In this document: piece by piece, positions 19,481 through 28,290 of the stretch | Layout of the letters: the number at the start of each line of letters is the position of its first letter | Position numbering within the stretch: position 1 is the stretch's first letter | NCBI GenBank assembly: GCA_964542895.1 | Contig: CAZIWT010000005.1 | Location: 1-59,751 of the forward strand | DNA: 59,751 bases | From: Zymogenus sp964542895 | Lineage (GTDB): Bacteria > Desulfobacterota > Zymogenia > Zymogenales > Zymogenaceae | Direction of reading: 5' to 3' | The notes under the pieces: model-generated | The model's input: the letters and a program-made list of their open reading frames with translations, nothing else | Told to the model about the DNA's origin: nothing | The model's database searches: none | Made by a program: the position numbers and the translations under genes

Positions 19481-20770
19481 ATGAAAAATGATATTGAGAT
19501 CAAGCCGGTTAAGGGCCTTAAAGGCGAGATTCAAATGCCCGGGGACAAGTCGGTCTCCCACAGGGCGGTCATCTTCGCCTCGATGGCATCCGGGAGATCG
19601 GAGGTCAAAAACTTCCTCTTCTCGGAAGATACGCTGAGGACAGTCGAGATCATGAGGGTTTTGGGGGCGGAGATTTCCTCCAATGCCGAGTCTCTCGTGA
19701 TCACGGGTGTGGGGAAGGGGGGATTTGTGGAGCCCGTGGGCGTCCTCGAGTGCGGAAACTCGGGCACAACGATGAGGTTGATGATGGGCTTGCTTTCCGC
19801 CCAGGATTTCTTTTCAGTCCTCGCGGGAGACGCCTCCCTCTCGGAGAGGCCGATGGGGAGGGTGACGAAGCCGTTAAGGGAGATGGGCGCTAAGATGATG
19901 GGGAGGGGGGACGCCTCTTACGCCCCCATCGCAGTGAGGGGCGGGGGGCTTGTCGGCATAAGGTACGATATGCCGGTAAGCTCGGCCCAGGTGAAGTCGG
20001 CGCTGCTTTTGGCCGGGATGGGGGCTGAGGGGGGAACTCAAGTCTCGGACCCGGGAAACTCGAGGGACCACACCGAGAGGATGATGCGCTACTTCAATAT
20101 CCCCATAGGTGAAGAGGGGAAATATATTACGGTGAAGCGCTGCGGAACATTTAAGAGCCGCGACATAGAGGTCGTCGGAGATATATCTTCCGCGGCCTTC
20201 TTCATCGTAGGGGCGCTGATAACCGAAAAGTCGGATCTCCTTATCAAGGGTGTTGGGATGAATCCCGGGAGGCGGGGGTTTATCGACGCCCTGATGGAGA
20301 TGGGGGCGGATATAGAGATATTGAACGAGCGGGAGCTCTCCGGTGAACCGGCGGCCGACATCAGGGCCAAATCCTCATCCTTAAAGGGTATAGAGATCGG
20401 GGGGGACATAATCCCCGGTATGATAGACGAGGTACCCGCCATTGCCGTGGCCGCGGCGTACGCCGAGGGGGAGACGGCAATCACCGGGGCAGAAGAGCTC
20501 AGGGTCAAGGAGTCGGACAGGATCAAGACCACTGCCGAAAACCTGATGTCGCTGGGTGTTTCCGTGGAGGAACTGCCGGACGGCCTCGTGGTGAGGCCTA
20601 AGGGTGAAATCAGGGGGGGTGCGGCGAAGTCCTACGGGGATCATCGGGCGGCGATGGCGGCGGCGATAGCCGGACTCGCATCGGAGAAAGGTGTTACGGT
20701 CTCCGATGTGGGCTGCGTTAAGATCTCCTTTCCCGGCTTTTTTGACATGCTGGGCGAAGTATCGATCTAA
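19481..20770 (+). CDS. aroA: 5-enolpyruvylshikimate-3-phosphate synthase
   Basis: The 429-residue enzyme transfers enolpyruvate from PEP to shikimate 3-phosphate. Family landmarks are MPGDKSVSHRAVIFASMASG, LECGNSGTTMRLMMGLLS, the DASLSERPMGRV block, MPVSSAQVKSALLLAG, EVPAIAVAAAYAEG and ELRVKESDRI. I prefer ATG 19481 because homologues start just before the PGDKS motif; TTG 19463 with GGTGG upstream is possible. The gene lies downstream of the 20-bp repeats. Confidence 0.96.
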   Translation: MKNDIEIKPVKGLKGEIQMPGDKSVSHRAVIFASMASGRSEVKNFLFSEDTLRTVEIMRVLGAEISSNAESLVITGVGKGGFVEPVGVLECGNSGTTMRLMMGLLSAQDFFSVLAGDASLSERPMGRVTKPLREMGAKMMGRGDASYAPIAVRGGGLVGIRYDMPVSSAQVKSALLLAGMGAEGGTQVSDPGNSRDHTERMMRYFNIPIGEEGKYITVKRCGTFKSRDIEVVGDISSAAFFIVGALITEKSDLLIKGVGMNPGRRGFIDALMEMGADIEILNERELSGEPAADIRAKSSSLKGIEIGGDIIPGMIDEVPAIAVAAAYAEGETAITGAEELRVKESDRIKTTAENLMSLGVSVEELPDGLVVRPKGEIRGGAAKSYGDHRAAMAAAIAGLASEKGVTVSDVGCVKISFPGFFDMLGEVSI

Positions 20771-20806
20771 TACTATTACATATCAAAGCGGCGGTTTGAT
20801 TACGAT

Positions 20807-21475
20807 ATGACGGGCGAAGAGGGGCTCATAATAGCGATGGACGGGCCGGCCGGCTCCGGTAAGAGCACGGTGAGCAAAGAGATCGCAGCAAAGCTCGGCT
20901 ATCAATATATCGACACCGGGGCGATGTACAGGGCGGTGGCGGTGAGGTCGAACGAGCTTGGGATTGAGCCGGACGACGACGAGGGGCTCGAGAGACTCTG
21001 TGATGAGATCAAGATAGAGTTTATCGACGGGAATATAACGGTGGACGGCAGGGATCTGTCGAAGAAGATCAGGACCCCCCTGGCTGACGGCCTCTCCTCC
21101 AAAGTGTCTTCCCGAAAGCCGGTAAGGAGGGCGATGATCGACCTCCAGCGGAAGATGGCCGCCATCGGCGGCGTGGTCATGGAGGGGAGGGACATCGGGA
21201 CCGTGGTCCTTCCCGATGCGGACGCCAAGTTCTTCATAACGGCGTCCCCAAAAGTAAGGGGGGAGAGAAGACACAGGGAGCGGCTTTCCAAAGGGGAGGA
21301 ATCGAACCTCGACCAGGTGATCGGGGCGATAAGGGATCGGGACGAGAGGGATTCCAAGAGAGAGCTTTCTCCGCTCAGGCCCGCTCAGGACGCCAGGATT
21401 ATCGACACGACGGAATTAAATATTTCCGAGGTTGTGGACACGATTCTAAAAAGGCTTGGGAAAGACGATTCTTGA
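20807..21475 (+). CDS. cmk: Cytidylate kinase
   Basis: The 222-residue P-loop kinase phosphorylates CMP and dCMP. It shows IAMDGPAGSGKSTVSKEIA at the N-terminus, then YIDTGAMYRAVA and MEGRDIGTVVLPDADAKFF. The C-terminal lid carries RRHRERLSKGE. It follows aroA by 36 bp and precedes rpsA; an aroA-cmk-rpsA order is common in proteobacteria. No strong ribosome-binding site is seen, which may mean coupling to aroA. Confidence 0.95.
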   Translation: MTGEEGLIIAMDGPAGSGKSTVSKEIAAKLGYQYIDTGAMYRAVAVRSNELGIEPDDDEGLERLCDEIKIEFIDGNITVDGRDLSKKIRTPLADGLSSKVSSRKPVRRAMIDLQRKMAAIGGVVMEGRDIGTVVLPDADAKFFITASPKVRGERRHRERLSKGEESNLDQVIGAIRDRDERDSKRELSPLRPAQDARIIDTTELNISEVVDTILKRLGKDDS

Positions 21476-21631
21476 AACTTAATAGTAAAATTATAGGCTT
21501 TTATTCCATTTTTAGTATGAAAGATGTCTTTTTAGCTTGACTATTTAGGAGATATAGTTTAACTTTAAGTTTTAGTTTTACATATAGCCGCCGAATGGTG
21601 GTTTATATAGAAAATTAGGGGGTATAACCGA

Positions 21632-23485
21632 ATGATGAATAAGGAGGAGGAAGGCAAATTGCCCGAAGAGAATCTGAATGAGATTGCGGCGTCCGCAGTC
21701 AAGGAGGAGAAGAAAGTAGTCAAGGAAGTGGACATCGAAAAGCTCTACGAGGAGAGCCTGGAGAGACTCAAGGAGGACGAGATAGTCAAGGGTAAGGTCA
21801 TTCAGGTAACAAAGGATTTTGTCCTGGTCGACGTGGGGTATAAGTCCGAGGGACAGATTCCGATCGAGGAATTTGCCGACGGTGGTAAGGGTAAGGTGGA
21901 AGTTCAGGTAGGCGACGAGGTGGATGTCTACATCGAAAGGAGCGAGAACGAAAACGGAATGGTCGTTCTCTCCAAGGAGAAGGCGGATCAGTTCATCCTG
22001 TGGGACGAGATTAGAAAGGCGTGTGAGGATGACGAGATTGTCGAGGGTAAAATTGTCGGCAAGATAAAGGGGGGATTGATAGTTGATATAGGCGTTAAGG
22101 CATTTCTCCCCGGCTCCCAGATCGATCTCCACCCGGTGAGAAACCTCGACTCCCTCCTCGGCCAGACTCACCGTTTCAAGATAGTCAAGTTCAATCGCAG
22201 GAGGGGAAACATAGTCCTCTCCAGAAGGGCGCTCTTGGAGCAGGAGCGCGAGGAGCAGAAGAAGGAGACCATAAAAATCCTGGAGGAGGGGATGATCCTC
22301 GAGGGCGTGGTGAAGAACATCACAGACTACGGGGCGTTTATCGACCTCGGGGGGATCGACGGGCTCCTCCACATAACGGATATTTCCTGGGGCAGGGTAA
22401 ACCACCCGACCGAGCAGCTCTCCATCGGAGAAAAGACTCAGGTAAAGGTCCTCAAGTTTGACAAGGAGAAAGAGCGGGTCTCCCTCGGAATGAAGCAGAT
22501 TACCCCGAATCCGTGGGATCATGCCACGGATAAATACGTCCACGGAAACAGGGTTACGGGCAAGGTCGTAAGCCTGACCGATTACGGGGCGTTCATCGAG
22601 CTGGAGGAGGGGATAGAGGGGCTGGTCCATATATCGGAGATGTCCTGGACAAAAAATATCAAGAGCCCGACCCAGGTGGTGTCCCTCAGCGACGAGGTGG
22701 AGACGGTGGTCCTCAATGTGGACGCCGAGAACAAGAGGATATCTCTGGGACTCAAGCAGGTCGAGCCGAATCCCTGGGAGACAATAAAAGAAAAATACAG
22801 CCCCGGGACGGTTATCAAGGGGACCGTGAAGAACGTCACGGAGTTCGGCGTCTTTGTCGGGACCGACGAGGGCGTGGACGGCCTCGTTCACATCTCCGAT
22901 ATCTCCTGGCACAAAAAGATAAAACACCCCGCCGAGTATTACAAGAGGGGACAGGAGGTGGAGGCGGTTGTTCTGAACGTGGATCCCGCGGCGGAGCGCT
23001 TCTCGCTGGGGATAAAACAGCTTTCCGATGATCCGTGGAAGACAGAGTTTGCGGAGAAGTACAAGCCGGGCACGATAGTCGAGGGCGAGGTCGTCAGCAT
23101 AACGAGCTTCGGCGTATTCCTGAAGCTTCAGGAAGATATAGAGGGACTCGTCCACGTATCCGAGCTCGCCAAGGGAAGGGTGGAAGACCCCCAGAAGTTC
23201 TGCAAGGTGGGGGATACGCTCAAGGCCGTAGTGATAAACCTCGATTCCCATGAGAAGAAGATCGGTTTGTCCCTGAGGGCCCTTATCCAGTCGGAGGAGC
23301 AGGGTGATGTCTCAAGCTACATGGACAACCAGGAGGGGCGAAACGTAGTGCTCGGCGATGTCCTTAAAAAGAAGTTTGAAGAGACAAATGTCTCCTTTTC
23401 CAACGGAGAAGATAAGGGCGAAGATAAAGGTGAAGAAGAGAGCGAAGATAAGGCGGAAGAGGATACAGAAGAGAAGGAAGAATAG
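21632..23485 (+). CDS. rpsA: Small-subunit ribosomal protein S1
   Basis: The 617-residue protein has six S1 OB-fold repeats beginning near residues 45, 130, 215, 300, 387 and 475. Repeats 3-6 are easiest to see (GVVKNITDYGAFIDL, GKVVSLTDYGAFIEL, GTVKNVTEFGVFVG, GEVVSITSFGVFLKL). S1 helps 30S subunits bind mRNA leaders. It is longer than the E. coli form because of an acidic tail of Glu/Asp/Lys repeats. ATG 21632 has GGGGGT nine bases upstream. Confidence 0.95.
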   Translation: MMNKEEEGKLPEENLNEIAASAVKEEKKVVKEVDIEKLYEESLERLKEDEIVKGKVIQVTKDFVLVDVGYKSEGQIPIEEFADGGKGKVEVQVGDEVDVYIERSENENGMVVLSKEKADQFILWDEIRKACEDDEIVEGKIVGKIKGGLIVDIGVKAFLPGSQIDLHPVRNLDSLLGQTHRFKIVKFNRRRGNIVLSRRALLEQEREEQKKETIKILEEGMILEGVVKNITDYGAFIDLGGIDGLLHITDISWGRVNHPTEQLSIGEKTQVKVLKFDKEKERVSLGMKQITPNPWDHATDKYVHGNRVTGKVVSLTDYGAFIELEEGIEGLVHISEMSWTKNIKSPTQVVSLSDEVETVVLNVDAENKRISLGLKQVEPNPWETIKEKYSPGTVIKGTVKNVTEFGVFVGTDEGVDGLVHISDISWHKKIKHPAEYYKRGQEVEAVVLNVDPAAERFSLGIKQLSDDPWKTEFAEKYKPGTIVEGEVVSITSFGVFLKLQEDIEGLVHVSELAKGRVEDPQKFCKVGDTLKAVVINLDSHEKKIGLSLRALIQSEEQGDVSSYMDNQEGRNVVLGDVLKKKFEETNVSFSNGEDKGEDKGEEESEDKAEEDTEEKEE

Positions 23486-23636
23486 TTTTCTGAATTCATT
23501 GGGCGGAAAGAAGGGTAGGGGGAGAGAAGGGGAGGAGGAGATTTCTGGCGATGGGAACTTAAATGGCGGGAAATCGCTTAAAGAGGTCTTTTGGAGCAAG
23601 AGGCCCTTTGTTTAGCTGCTTTTATTTAACCAATAT

Positions 23637-23670
23637 ACTGGTTCAGGCGCTGTCTGAACCGGTTTCTTTT
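23637..23670 (+). terminator. Rho-independent terminator after rpsA
   Basis: ACTGGTTCAG (23637-23646) pairs with CTGAACCGGT (23654-23663), one G-U pair, around a 7-base loop. TTCTTTT follows. It separates rpsA from sppA by transcription, though read-through is possible because the next start is only 24 bp away. Confidence 0.75.
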
Positions 23671-23693
23671 ATATAGAAAATGAGGTGGAAAGA

Positions 23694-24581
23694 ATGGCCA
23701 AACGAAAGGGGATAATTATTACCGCAATCATCGCGGTCTCACTGGCGGTGATTGTAGGTATTTACTCCTTATCTATATATATAGTTATGGGGGTAAAGCC
23801 CTTTTCCAAGGGCGTGGGTATAATCGAGGTCGAGGGGGTAATTTACGATTCCGGGGATGTGATCAAAAATATAAAGGATTTCAAAAAGAGGGAGGATATA
23901 GCCGCCGTCGTCTTGAGGGTGGAATCCCCCGGGGGAGGGGTGGCCGCGGCCCAGGAGATATACGAGGAGCTTAGTAAGCTGGCGTCGGAAAAGGTTGTGG
24001 TGACCTCCATGGGAGGCGTTGCGGCCTCGGCGGGCTACTACATCTCGCTGGGTACGAACTATATCTTCGCAAATCCGGGCACCACGACCGGCAGTATCGG
24101 CGTTATACTTCAGGGGCTGGAGTTTCACAACGCCCTCGATTCCCTCGGAATAAAGGGATTTATCATCAAGAGCGGAAAGTTCAAGGACACCGGTAGTCCC
24201 TTTCGGGAGATGACGGTGGAGGAGAGGCAGTACCTGCAGGACTATATCGATAATATCTTTCAGCAGTTTGTAAATGTCGTGGTTAAGGAGAGGAAGCTTC
24301 CCAGGGAGAAGGTGCTGGAGATCGCGGACGGAAGGATCCTGAGCGGCGAGCAGGCGTTGAAGCTCAAGCTCATCGACGAGCTGGGAAACATGGAGGACGC
24401 CGTCAAAAAGGCCGCCGAGATGGCCGGTATCGAGGGGGAGCCGAAGCTCGTATATCCCCCGAAGGAGAAGGTCTCTCTCCTCTCGATCCTCCTCTCCGAT
24501 ATGAAGACCGAGCTTGTCGATGCGATGTATGACAAGCTTATGGAAAACAGGGTCAGGGTCGAATACAGGCTTGTGCCCTGA
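23694..24581 (+). CDS. sppA: Signal peptide peptidase SppA, short form
   Basis: The 295-residue membrane-bound serine protease degrades cleaved signal peptides. One N-terminal helix (about 6-33) anchors it. The catalytic Ser112 lies in MGGVAASAGYYISLG and the base Lys164 in SGKFKDTGSPF; the spacing of 52 residues matches short SppA enzymes. VESPGGGVAAAQEIYEEL is the conserved substrate-side loop. ATG 23694 follows GAGGTG at six bases; GTG 23685 is inside that site and rejected. Confidence 0.93.
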   Translation: MAKRKGIIITAIIAVSLAVIVGIYSLSIYIVMGVKPFSKGVGIIEVEGVIYDSGDVIKNIKDFKKREDIAAVVLRVESPGGGVAAAQEIYEELSKLASEKVVVTSMGGVAASAGYYISLGTNYIFANPGTTTGSIGVILQGLEFHNALDSLGIKGFIIKSGKFKDTGSPFREMTVEERQYLQDYIDNIFQQFVNVVVKERKLPREKVLEIADGRILSGEQALKLKLIDELGNMEDAVKKAAEMAGIEGEPKLVYPPKEKVSLLSILLSDMKTELVDAMYDKLMENRVRVEYRLVP

Positions 24582-24590
24582 TATCTCTCC

Positions 24591-25478
24591 TTGAAAACTA
24601 TTGGAAAGATGACCTGTTTTGGAAAAAAAGAACTTCTAAGCGTCGCATCTCTCCTCATCATCTTCGGTTTGATAATATGTCGGGGGGCCTTCGCCCTCGA
24701 TTACATACTCATCCAGATCAAGCACAGGCCCGCGGACGAGCTCGTTGAGCTGGTTCTCCCGCTCCTTTCGGAGGGCGGCAAGGTCACGGCGGACTTAAAC
24801 ACCAACTCCCTCCTTGTGGTGGACGAGAGGGAGAACCTCGAAAAGGTAAAGGAGTTTATAGCCCTCGTGGACAGGCCCTCCACGCAGGTGAGGATAAGGG
24901 GGACGTTCTTCGACGAAAACACCTTCAGCGAGCTGAAGCTGGGCGTAAACTGGCTCTATTCGGACCATCACTTCGCCGTGGGAAATGTAGCCGGCATTCC
25001 CCCCGGTAAAGGTCTCTATCTCGAGGCGTCCCCTAGGGGAGGTGCCGGGAGGTCTCATCGTACAACCGTTCAGGAGCTCCTGATCACCTCCGGCTCCTCC
25101 GGTGATTTTATTACCGGAAGAAGCGTGCCGGTGGACGGGAGGGTGACGGTATATATCAGGGACCGGGGGATAAAGATCGAGGGGGTTTCTTTTCGGGACG
25201 TGTCCACCGGCTTCAGGGTGACGCCGGTTGTTACCGGCAACGGCAGGATCCGAATCGACGTCGAGCCCTTTCTCTCCTATTTCGTCGACGAGAGGAGGGG
25301 GGAGATCGTATTCAAGGAGGCAAAGACAAGCGTTGTGGTCACAAATGGGGTGGATGTCGTGATAGCGTCGAGCGACTCTTCGGGGGGGAATGTGGTTTAT
25401 GACGTCTTCTCCGGCTTCTCGAGCCGAGGCGACGGGGGCAGATACTACTTTGCGATAAAAGCCTCGATAGAAAAATAA
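24591..25478 (+). CDS. Short secretin-like periplasmic protein
   Basis: The 295-residue protein has an N-terminal export signal (hydrophobic at about 15-34, ending CRGAFA). A secretin N1-like domain follows (IKHRPADELVELVLPLLSEG, then TADLNTNSLLVVDERENLEK and IALVDRP). The C-terminal 190 residues have short beta strands reminiscent of GspD/PilQ. The membrane-spanning secretin signature near VPxLGxIP is absent. It may be a stand-alone periplasmic domain rather than a pore. The start could be TTG 24591 or ATG 24609. It follows sppA by 9 bp. Confidence 0.6.
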   Translation: MKTIGKMTCFGKKELLSVASLLIIFGLIICRGAFALDYILIQIKHRPADELVELVLPLLSEGGKVTADLNTNSLLVVDERENLEKVKEFIALVDRPSTQVRIRGTFFDENTFSELKLGVNWLYSDHHFAVGNVAGIPPGKGLYLEASPRGGAGRSHRTTVQELLITSGSSGDFITGRSVPVDGRVTVYIRDRGIKIEGVSFRDVSTGFRVTPVVTGNGRIRIDVEPFLSYFVDERRGEIVFKEAKTSVVVTNGVDVVIASSDSSGGNVVYDVFSGFSSRGDGGRYYFAIKASIEK

Positions 25479-25506
25479 AAGTGTAAACAAAAGGGAGCAG
25501 CACTAA

Positions 25507-25923
25507 ATGGAGAATCTTGAGACAAAGGTAAAAGGACTGAAGGCGGAAGTCCAGAAGATGGCGGGGACGGCGGAAAAGTACGACCCAGAGCTGAGAAAGA
25601 AACGTAAGGATCTGAAGAGGGCCCAGAGGAAGCTGAGGAAGTTCAGGACCAGGAAGCAGTCCATCGACGCCAAGATGGAAAAGGTCAGGGAGAAGCACGA
25701 GAGGGCCAAGAAGAAGGCCGAAGAGCTTCATAAGGCCGCCGAGGAGGCGAGGGTCGAGGGGGAGAAGGTAAAGGAGGAGAAAGAGAAGGAGGTCAAAGAG
25801 GAGGTGGAAGAAAAGGGAGAGAAGAAGGCCGAGGCCAAGGCGGAGCCGGCCGAGAAGGCGGATGATTCAAAACCGGAGGATAAAGAGGCCGGGGGGGATG
25901 CCAAGGAGGAGGGGAAGGAGTAG
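25507..25923 (+). CDS. Lysine/glutamate-rich coiled-coil protein
   Basis: The 138-residue protein has no export signal or membrane helix. Residues 1-75 have a heptad pattern (LETKVKGLKAEVQKM, RKKRKDLKRAQRKLRKF) predicting a coiled coil. The rest is an alternating Lys/Glu/Ala tail, probably disordered. ATG 25507 follows GGGAG. I do not recognise a family. Its composition is not a shadow of another strand. It follows the secretin-like gene by 28 bp and may be co-transcribed. Confidence 0.6.
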   Translation: MENLETKVKGLKAEVQKMAGTAEKYDPELRKKRKDLKRAQRKLRKFRTRKQSIDAKMEKVREKHERAKKKAEELHKAAEEARVEGEKVKEEKEKEVKEEVEEKGEKKAEAKAEPAEKADDSKPEDKEAGGDAKEEGKE

Positions 25924-26128
25924 CACAAAGGCCGTTTCAGGGGCCGCTCAATCCATGGAGTCAATAGCTTTAATGCCCTCATTTGGCGGATGGAAAGTAA
26001 TGTCGGGGGGGAGAAGGACATTTTTACAGTGGTGAGAAAGGAGTGAGGGGAGGGGACGGGGCCTTGACGGGATCGAGGGCCGGTTTACGGCGGTCTATGA
26101 ATTTCGAGCTCATGTTTTTAATCAAGAA

Positions 26129-27007
26129 ATGAAAGATATAAAACCGCCGCTTCTGGGAGCGCATGTTTCCATTGCAGGCGGAATCTATACAGCCGCGGAC
26201 AGGGCGGCGGAGCTCTCCATGAACTGCTTCCAAATTTTCACCAAGAACAACAACAGGTGGCAGACCAAGAAGTTTGCCCCCGGTGAGCCGGAGAGATTTT
26301 TGGAGGCGGTATCAAGCGGGGGGTTCAAGGGAGTGGTGGCCCACGTGGATTACCTGACGAGCCTGGCATCTCCCGACGACGCCATCCGGGAGAAATCGAA
26401 GGCGGGCCTGGTGAAGGAGCTTGGTAGGTGCAGGGAGCTCAAGATCAAGGTTCTCGTGATCCATCCCACAAGCCACGGCGGCGCGGGGGTGGAGGGCGGG
26501 ATAAGGCGCTACGCCGCAGGATTGAGGGAGGTAATCGGTGAGTTCGATGACGATGGGGGAGGGGATGTTACCATCCTCCTCGAGACCGTCGCCGGGCAGG
26601 GAAACGCGATAGGCAGAAGCTTCGAGGAGCTCGACGCAATCCGGGAAGAGACGGGATTTAAAGACCGTCTCGGCGTCTGCTACGACACGTGCCACACATT
26701 TGCGGCCGGCTACGACATCACGACGGGGGAAAAGTACGAGTCGGTAATCGAGGAGTTCGACAGGGTGCTCGGTCTCGAGAGCCTCAGGCTCTTTCATCTG
26801 AACGACTCTAAGAAGGGCCTCGGCTCGAACGTGGATCGGCATCAGCACATCGGCTGGGGCGAGATGGGCCTCGAGCCGTTCAGGCTGATAATGAACGACG
26901 ACAGATTCGCCGGGATTCCCAAGATAATAGAGACCCCCAAGGAGGGTGACTATCTCAAGTACGACAGGATAAACCTCGACACGCTCATCGGCCTTGTGGG
27001 GAAATAA
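26129..27007 (+). CDS. nfo: Endonuclease IV (AP endonuclease)
   Basis: The 292-residue TIM-barrel enzyme cuts DNA 5' of abasic sites in base-excision repair using three zinc ions. LGAHVSIAGGIYTAADRAAE opens the barrel. LLETVAGQGNAIGRSFEEL carries the Glu ligand, GVCYDTCHTFAAGYDI the Asp/His ligands, and FHLNDSKKGLGSNVDRHQHIGWG the last metal ligands. The length fits the family. It starts a new group after a 205-bp gap. Confidence 0.95.
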   Translation: MKDIKPPLLGAHVSIAGGIYTAADRAAELSMNCFQIFTKNNNRWQTKKFAPGEPERFLEAVSSGGFKGVVAHVDYLTSLASPDDAIREKSKAGLVKELGRCRELKIKVLVIHPTSHGGAGVEGGIRRYAAGLREVIGEFDDDGGGDVTILLETVAGQGNAIGRSFEELDAIREETGFKDRLGVCYDTCHTFAAGYDITTGEKYESVIEEFDRVLGLESLRLFHLNDSKKGLGSNVDRHQHIGWGEMGLEPFRLIMNDDRFAGIPKIIETPKEGDYLKYDRINLDTLIGLVGK

Positions 27008-27033
27008 CTTTTTCGACCTTGAGGACCAAAACG

Positions 27034-27807
27034 ATGACAAAGCAATATAAAAACATTATCTATGAATACTCTGATGGGGTGGGGATCGTCACCCTGAACC
27101 GGCAGAGGGAGATGAACGCCCTCTCGAAAAGCCTCTGTCAGGAGCTCTCTCATCTGATGGAGATTGTAAAGGATGATGACGCTGTAAAAACCCTCCTCAT
27201 CACCGGCGGAAGCGAGGTGTTCTCCGCCGGGATTGACATCGAGGAGCTCGTGAAGCTCGCCCCCCACCAATACCAGGATCACTTCGAGCCGATAATCGAC
27301 TACTATCTCGACCTTTACGATTTCCCGAAGCCGATGGTCGCGGCGGTGATGGGTATCGCGATGGGCGGGGGCTTCAACCTCGCACTCTCGTGCGACTTCA
27401 TCATAGCGTCTGATACATCCATCTTCGCCCATCCGGAGGTGAAGTTCGGCCTCAATCCGATCTTCGATCCCCTCTGGAGGAGGGTGGGCATTGCAAGGGC
27501 GAAGGAGATAACGATGACGGGCGAGCCGATAGGCGCCCACGAGGCGGAGCGGATGGGATTGGTGAACAGGGTGTTGCCGGCGGAAGAGGTGATGGAGGCG
27601 GCGATGACACTGGCAAAGAATATCGCCGGAAAATCCCCCAAGGTCCTCTCCATGATCAAGCGGGTCTCGGATCTCGTCCCCAGGCTGGACAGGCGCTCCG
27701 CCATAGAGCACGAGGTGGAGCTCTCGGCGCTCCTCCTCTCCTACGAGGAGACCAGAACGAAGCTGAGCGAGGCGCTGGAAAAGCTCAAGAGTAAAAAGAG
27801 GAAATAG
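27034..27807 (+). CDS. Enoyl-CoA hydratase/isomerase family protein
   Basis: The 257-residue crotonase-fold protein shows GVGIVTLNRQREMNALS at the N-terminus and the oxyanion-hole blocks LITGGSEVFSAGIDIEEL and MGIAMGGGFNLALSCDFIIAS. The general-acid region PEVKFGLNPIFDPLWRRVG lacks the canonical hydratase Glu pair, so the reaction could be hydration, isomerisation or another crotonase step. ATG 27034 follows GAGGAC at good spacing; TTG 27019 is the longer alternative. It starts 26 bp after nfo. Confidence 0.85.
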   Translation: MTKQYKNIIYEYSDGVGIVTLNRQREMNALSKSLCQELSHLMEIVKDDDAVKTLLITGGSEVFSAGIDIEELVKLAPHQYQDHFEPIIDYYLDLYDFPKPMVAAVMGIAMGGGFNLALSCDFIIASDTSIFAHPEVKFGLNPIFDPLWRRVGIARAKEITMTGEPIGAHEAERMGLVNRVLPAEEVMEAAMTLAKNIAGKSPKVLSMIKRVSDLVPRLDRRSAIEHEVELSALLLSYEETRTKLSEALEKLKSKKRK

Positions 27808-27816
27808 GTGTAAAAG

Positions 27817-28287
27817 ATGACCGGAGCTCCCCCGGGACCTGATGACAGGTTTTTGGATTCTCCCGTCTTCGAGGAGATGAGCGGCAAAGAGGTGAAGCGC
27901 CTCTTCCGCTACCTTGAGAGGAGGGAGTTTCCCGAAAACAGCACGATATTTATCGAGAAGATGGACGGCGAGTCCCTCTTTCTGATCGCCGATGGGAGGG
28001 TGGAGTTGACCTGGATGGTTGCGGAGGGGAAGGAGAAGAAATTGGCGGAGCTCTCTTCCGGAGAGAGTTTCGGGGAGCTGGCTCTCTTCGATCCCGGCCC
28101 CAGGGCCGTTACGGCTAAGGTAATCGAAGGCTCGGATATATATATTCTTACAAAGGAGAAGTTCAAGGAGATGAGGAAGAAGGATCCGGAGATCTGCTTG
28201 AGTCTCGTGGTCGCCCTGTCGAAGAAGATCGCCCGGAGCCTGAGGGGAAGCATAAAGACGCTGTCGGATTCAATCGTAAAGGGTTGA
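27817..28287 (+). CDS. Cyclic-nucleotide-binding domain protein
   Basis: The 156-residue protein is almost entirely one cNMP-binding beta barrel: FPENSTIFIEKMDGESLFLIADGRVEL, then LAELSSGESFGELALFDPGPRAVTAK. The phosphate-binding cassette reads FGELALFDPGPRAVTA, with Pro in place of the usual Arg-Ser context. It carries no helix-turn-helix, so it is not a full CRP-type regulator. It may be a cytoplasmic sensor or adaptor. It lies 9 bp after the hydratase and 3 bp before the Ppx/GppA gene. Confidence 0.85.
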   Translation: MTGAPPGPDDRFLDSPVFEEMSGKEVKRLFRYLERREFPENSTIFIEKMDGESLFLIADGRVELTWMVAEGKEKKLAELSSGESFGELALFDPGPRAVTAKVIEGSDIYILTKEKFKEMRKKDPEICLSLVVALSKKIARSLRGSIKTLSDSIVKG

Positions 28288-28290
28288 TGG

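Noticed and set aside
21537..21565. Promoter TTGACT upstream of rpsA
   Set aside because: The -35 is good but only TAACTT (3 of 6) lies at 17 bp; not convincing.
21578..23251. 557-residue minus-strand frame opposite rpsA
   Set aside because: It lies entirely antisense to the six S1 repeats and has no recognisable fold.
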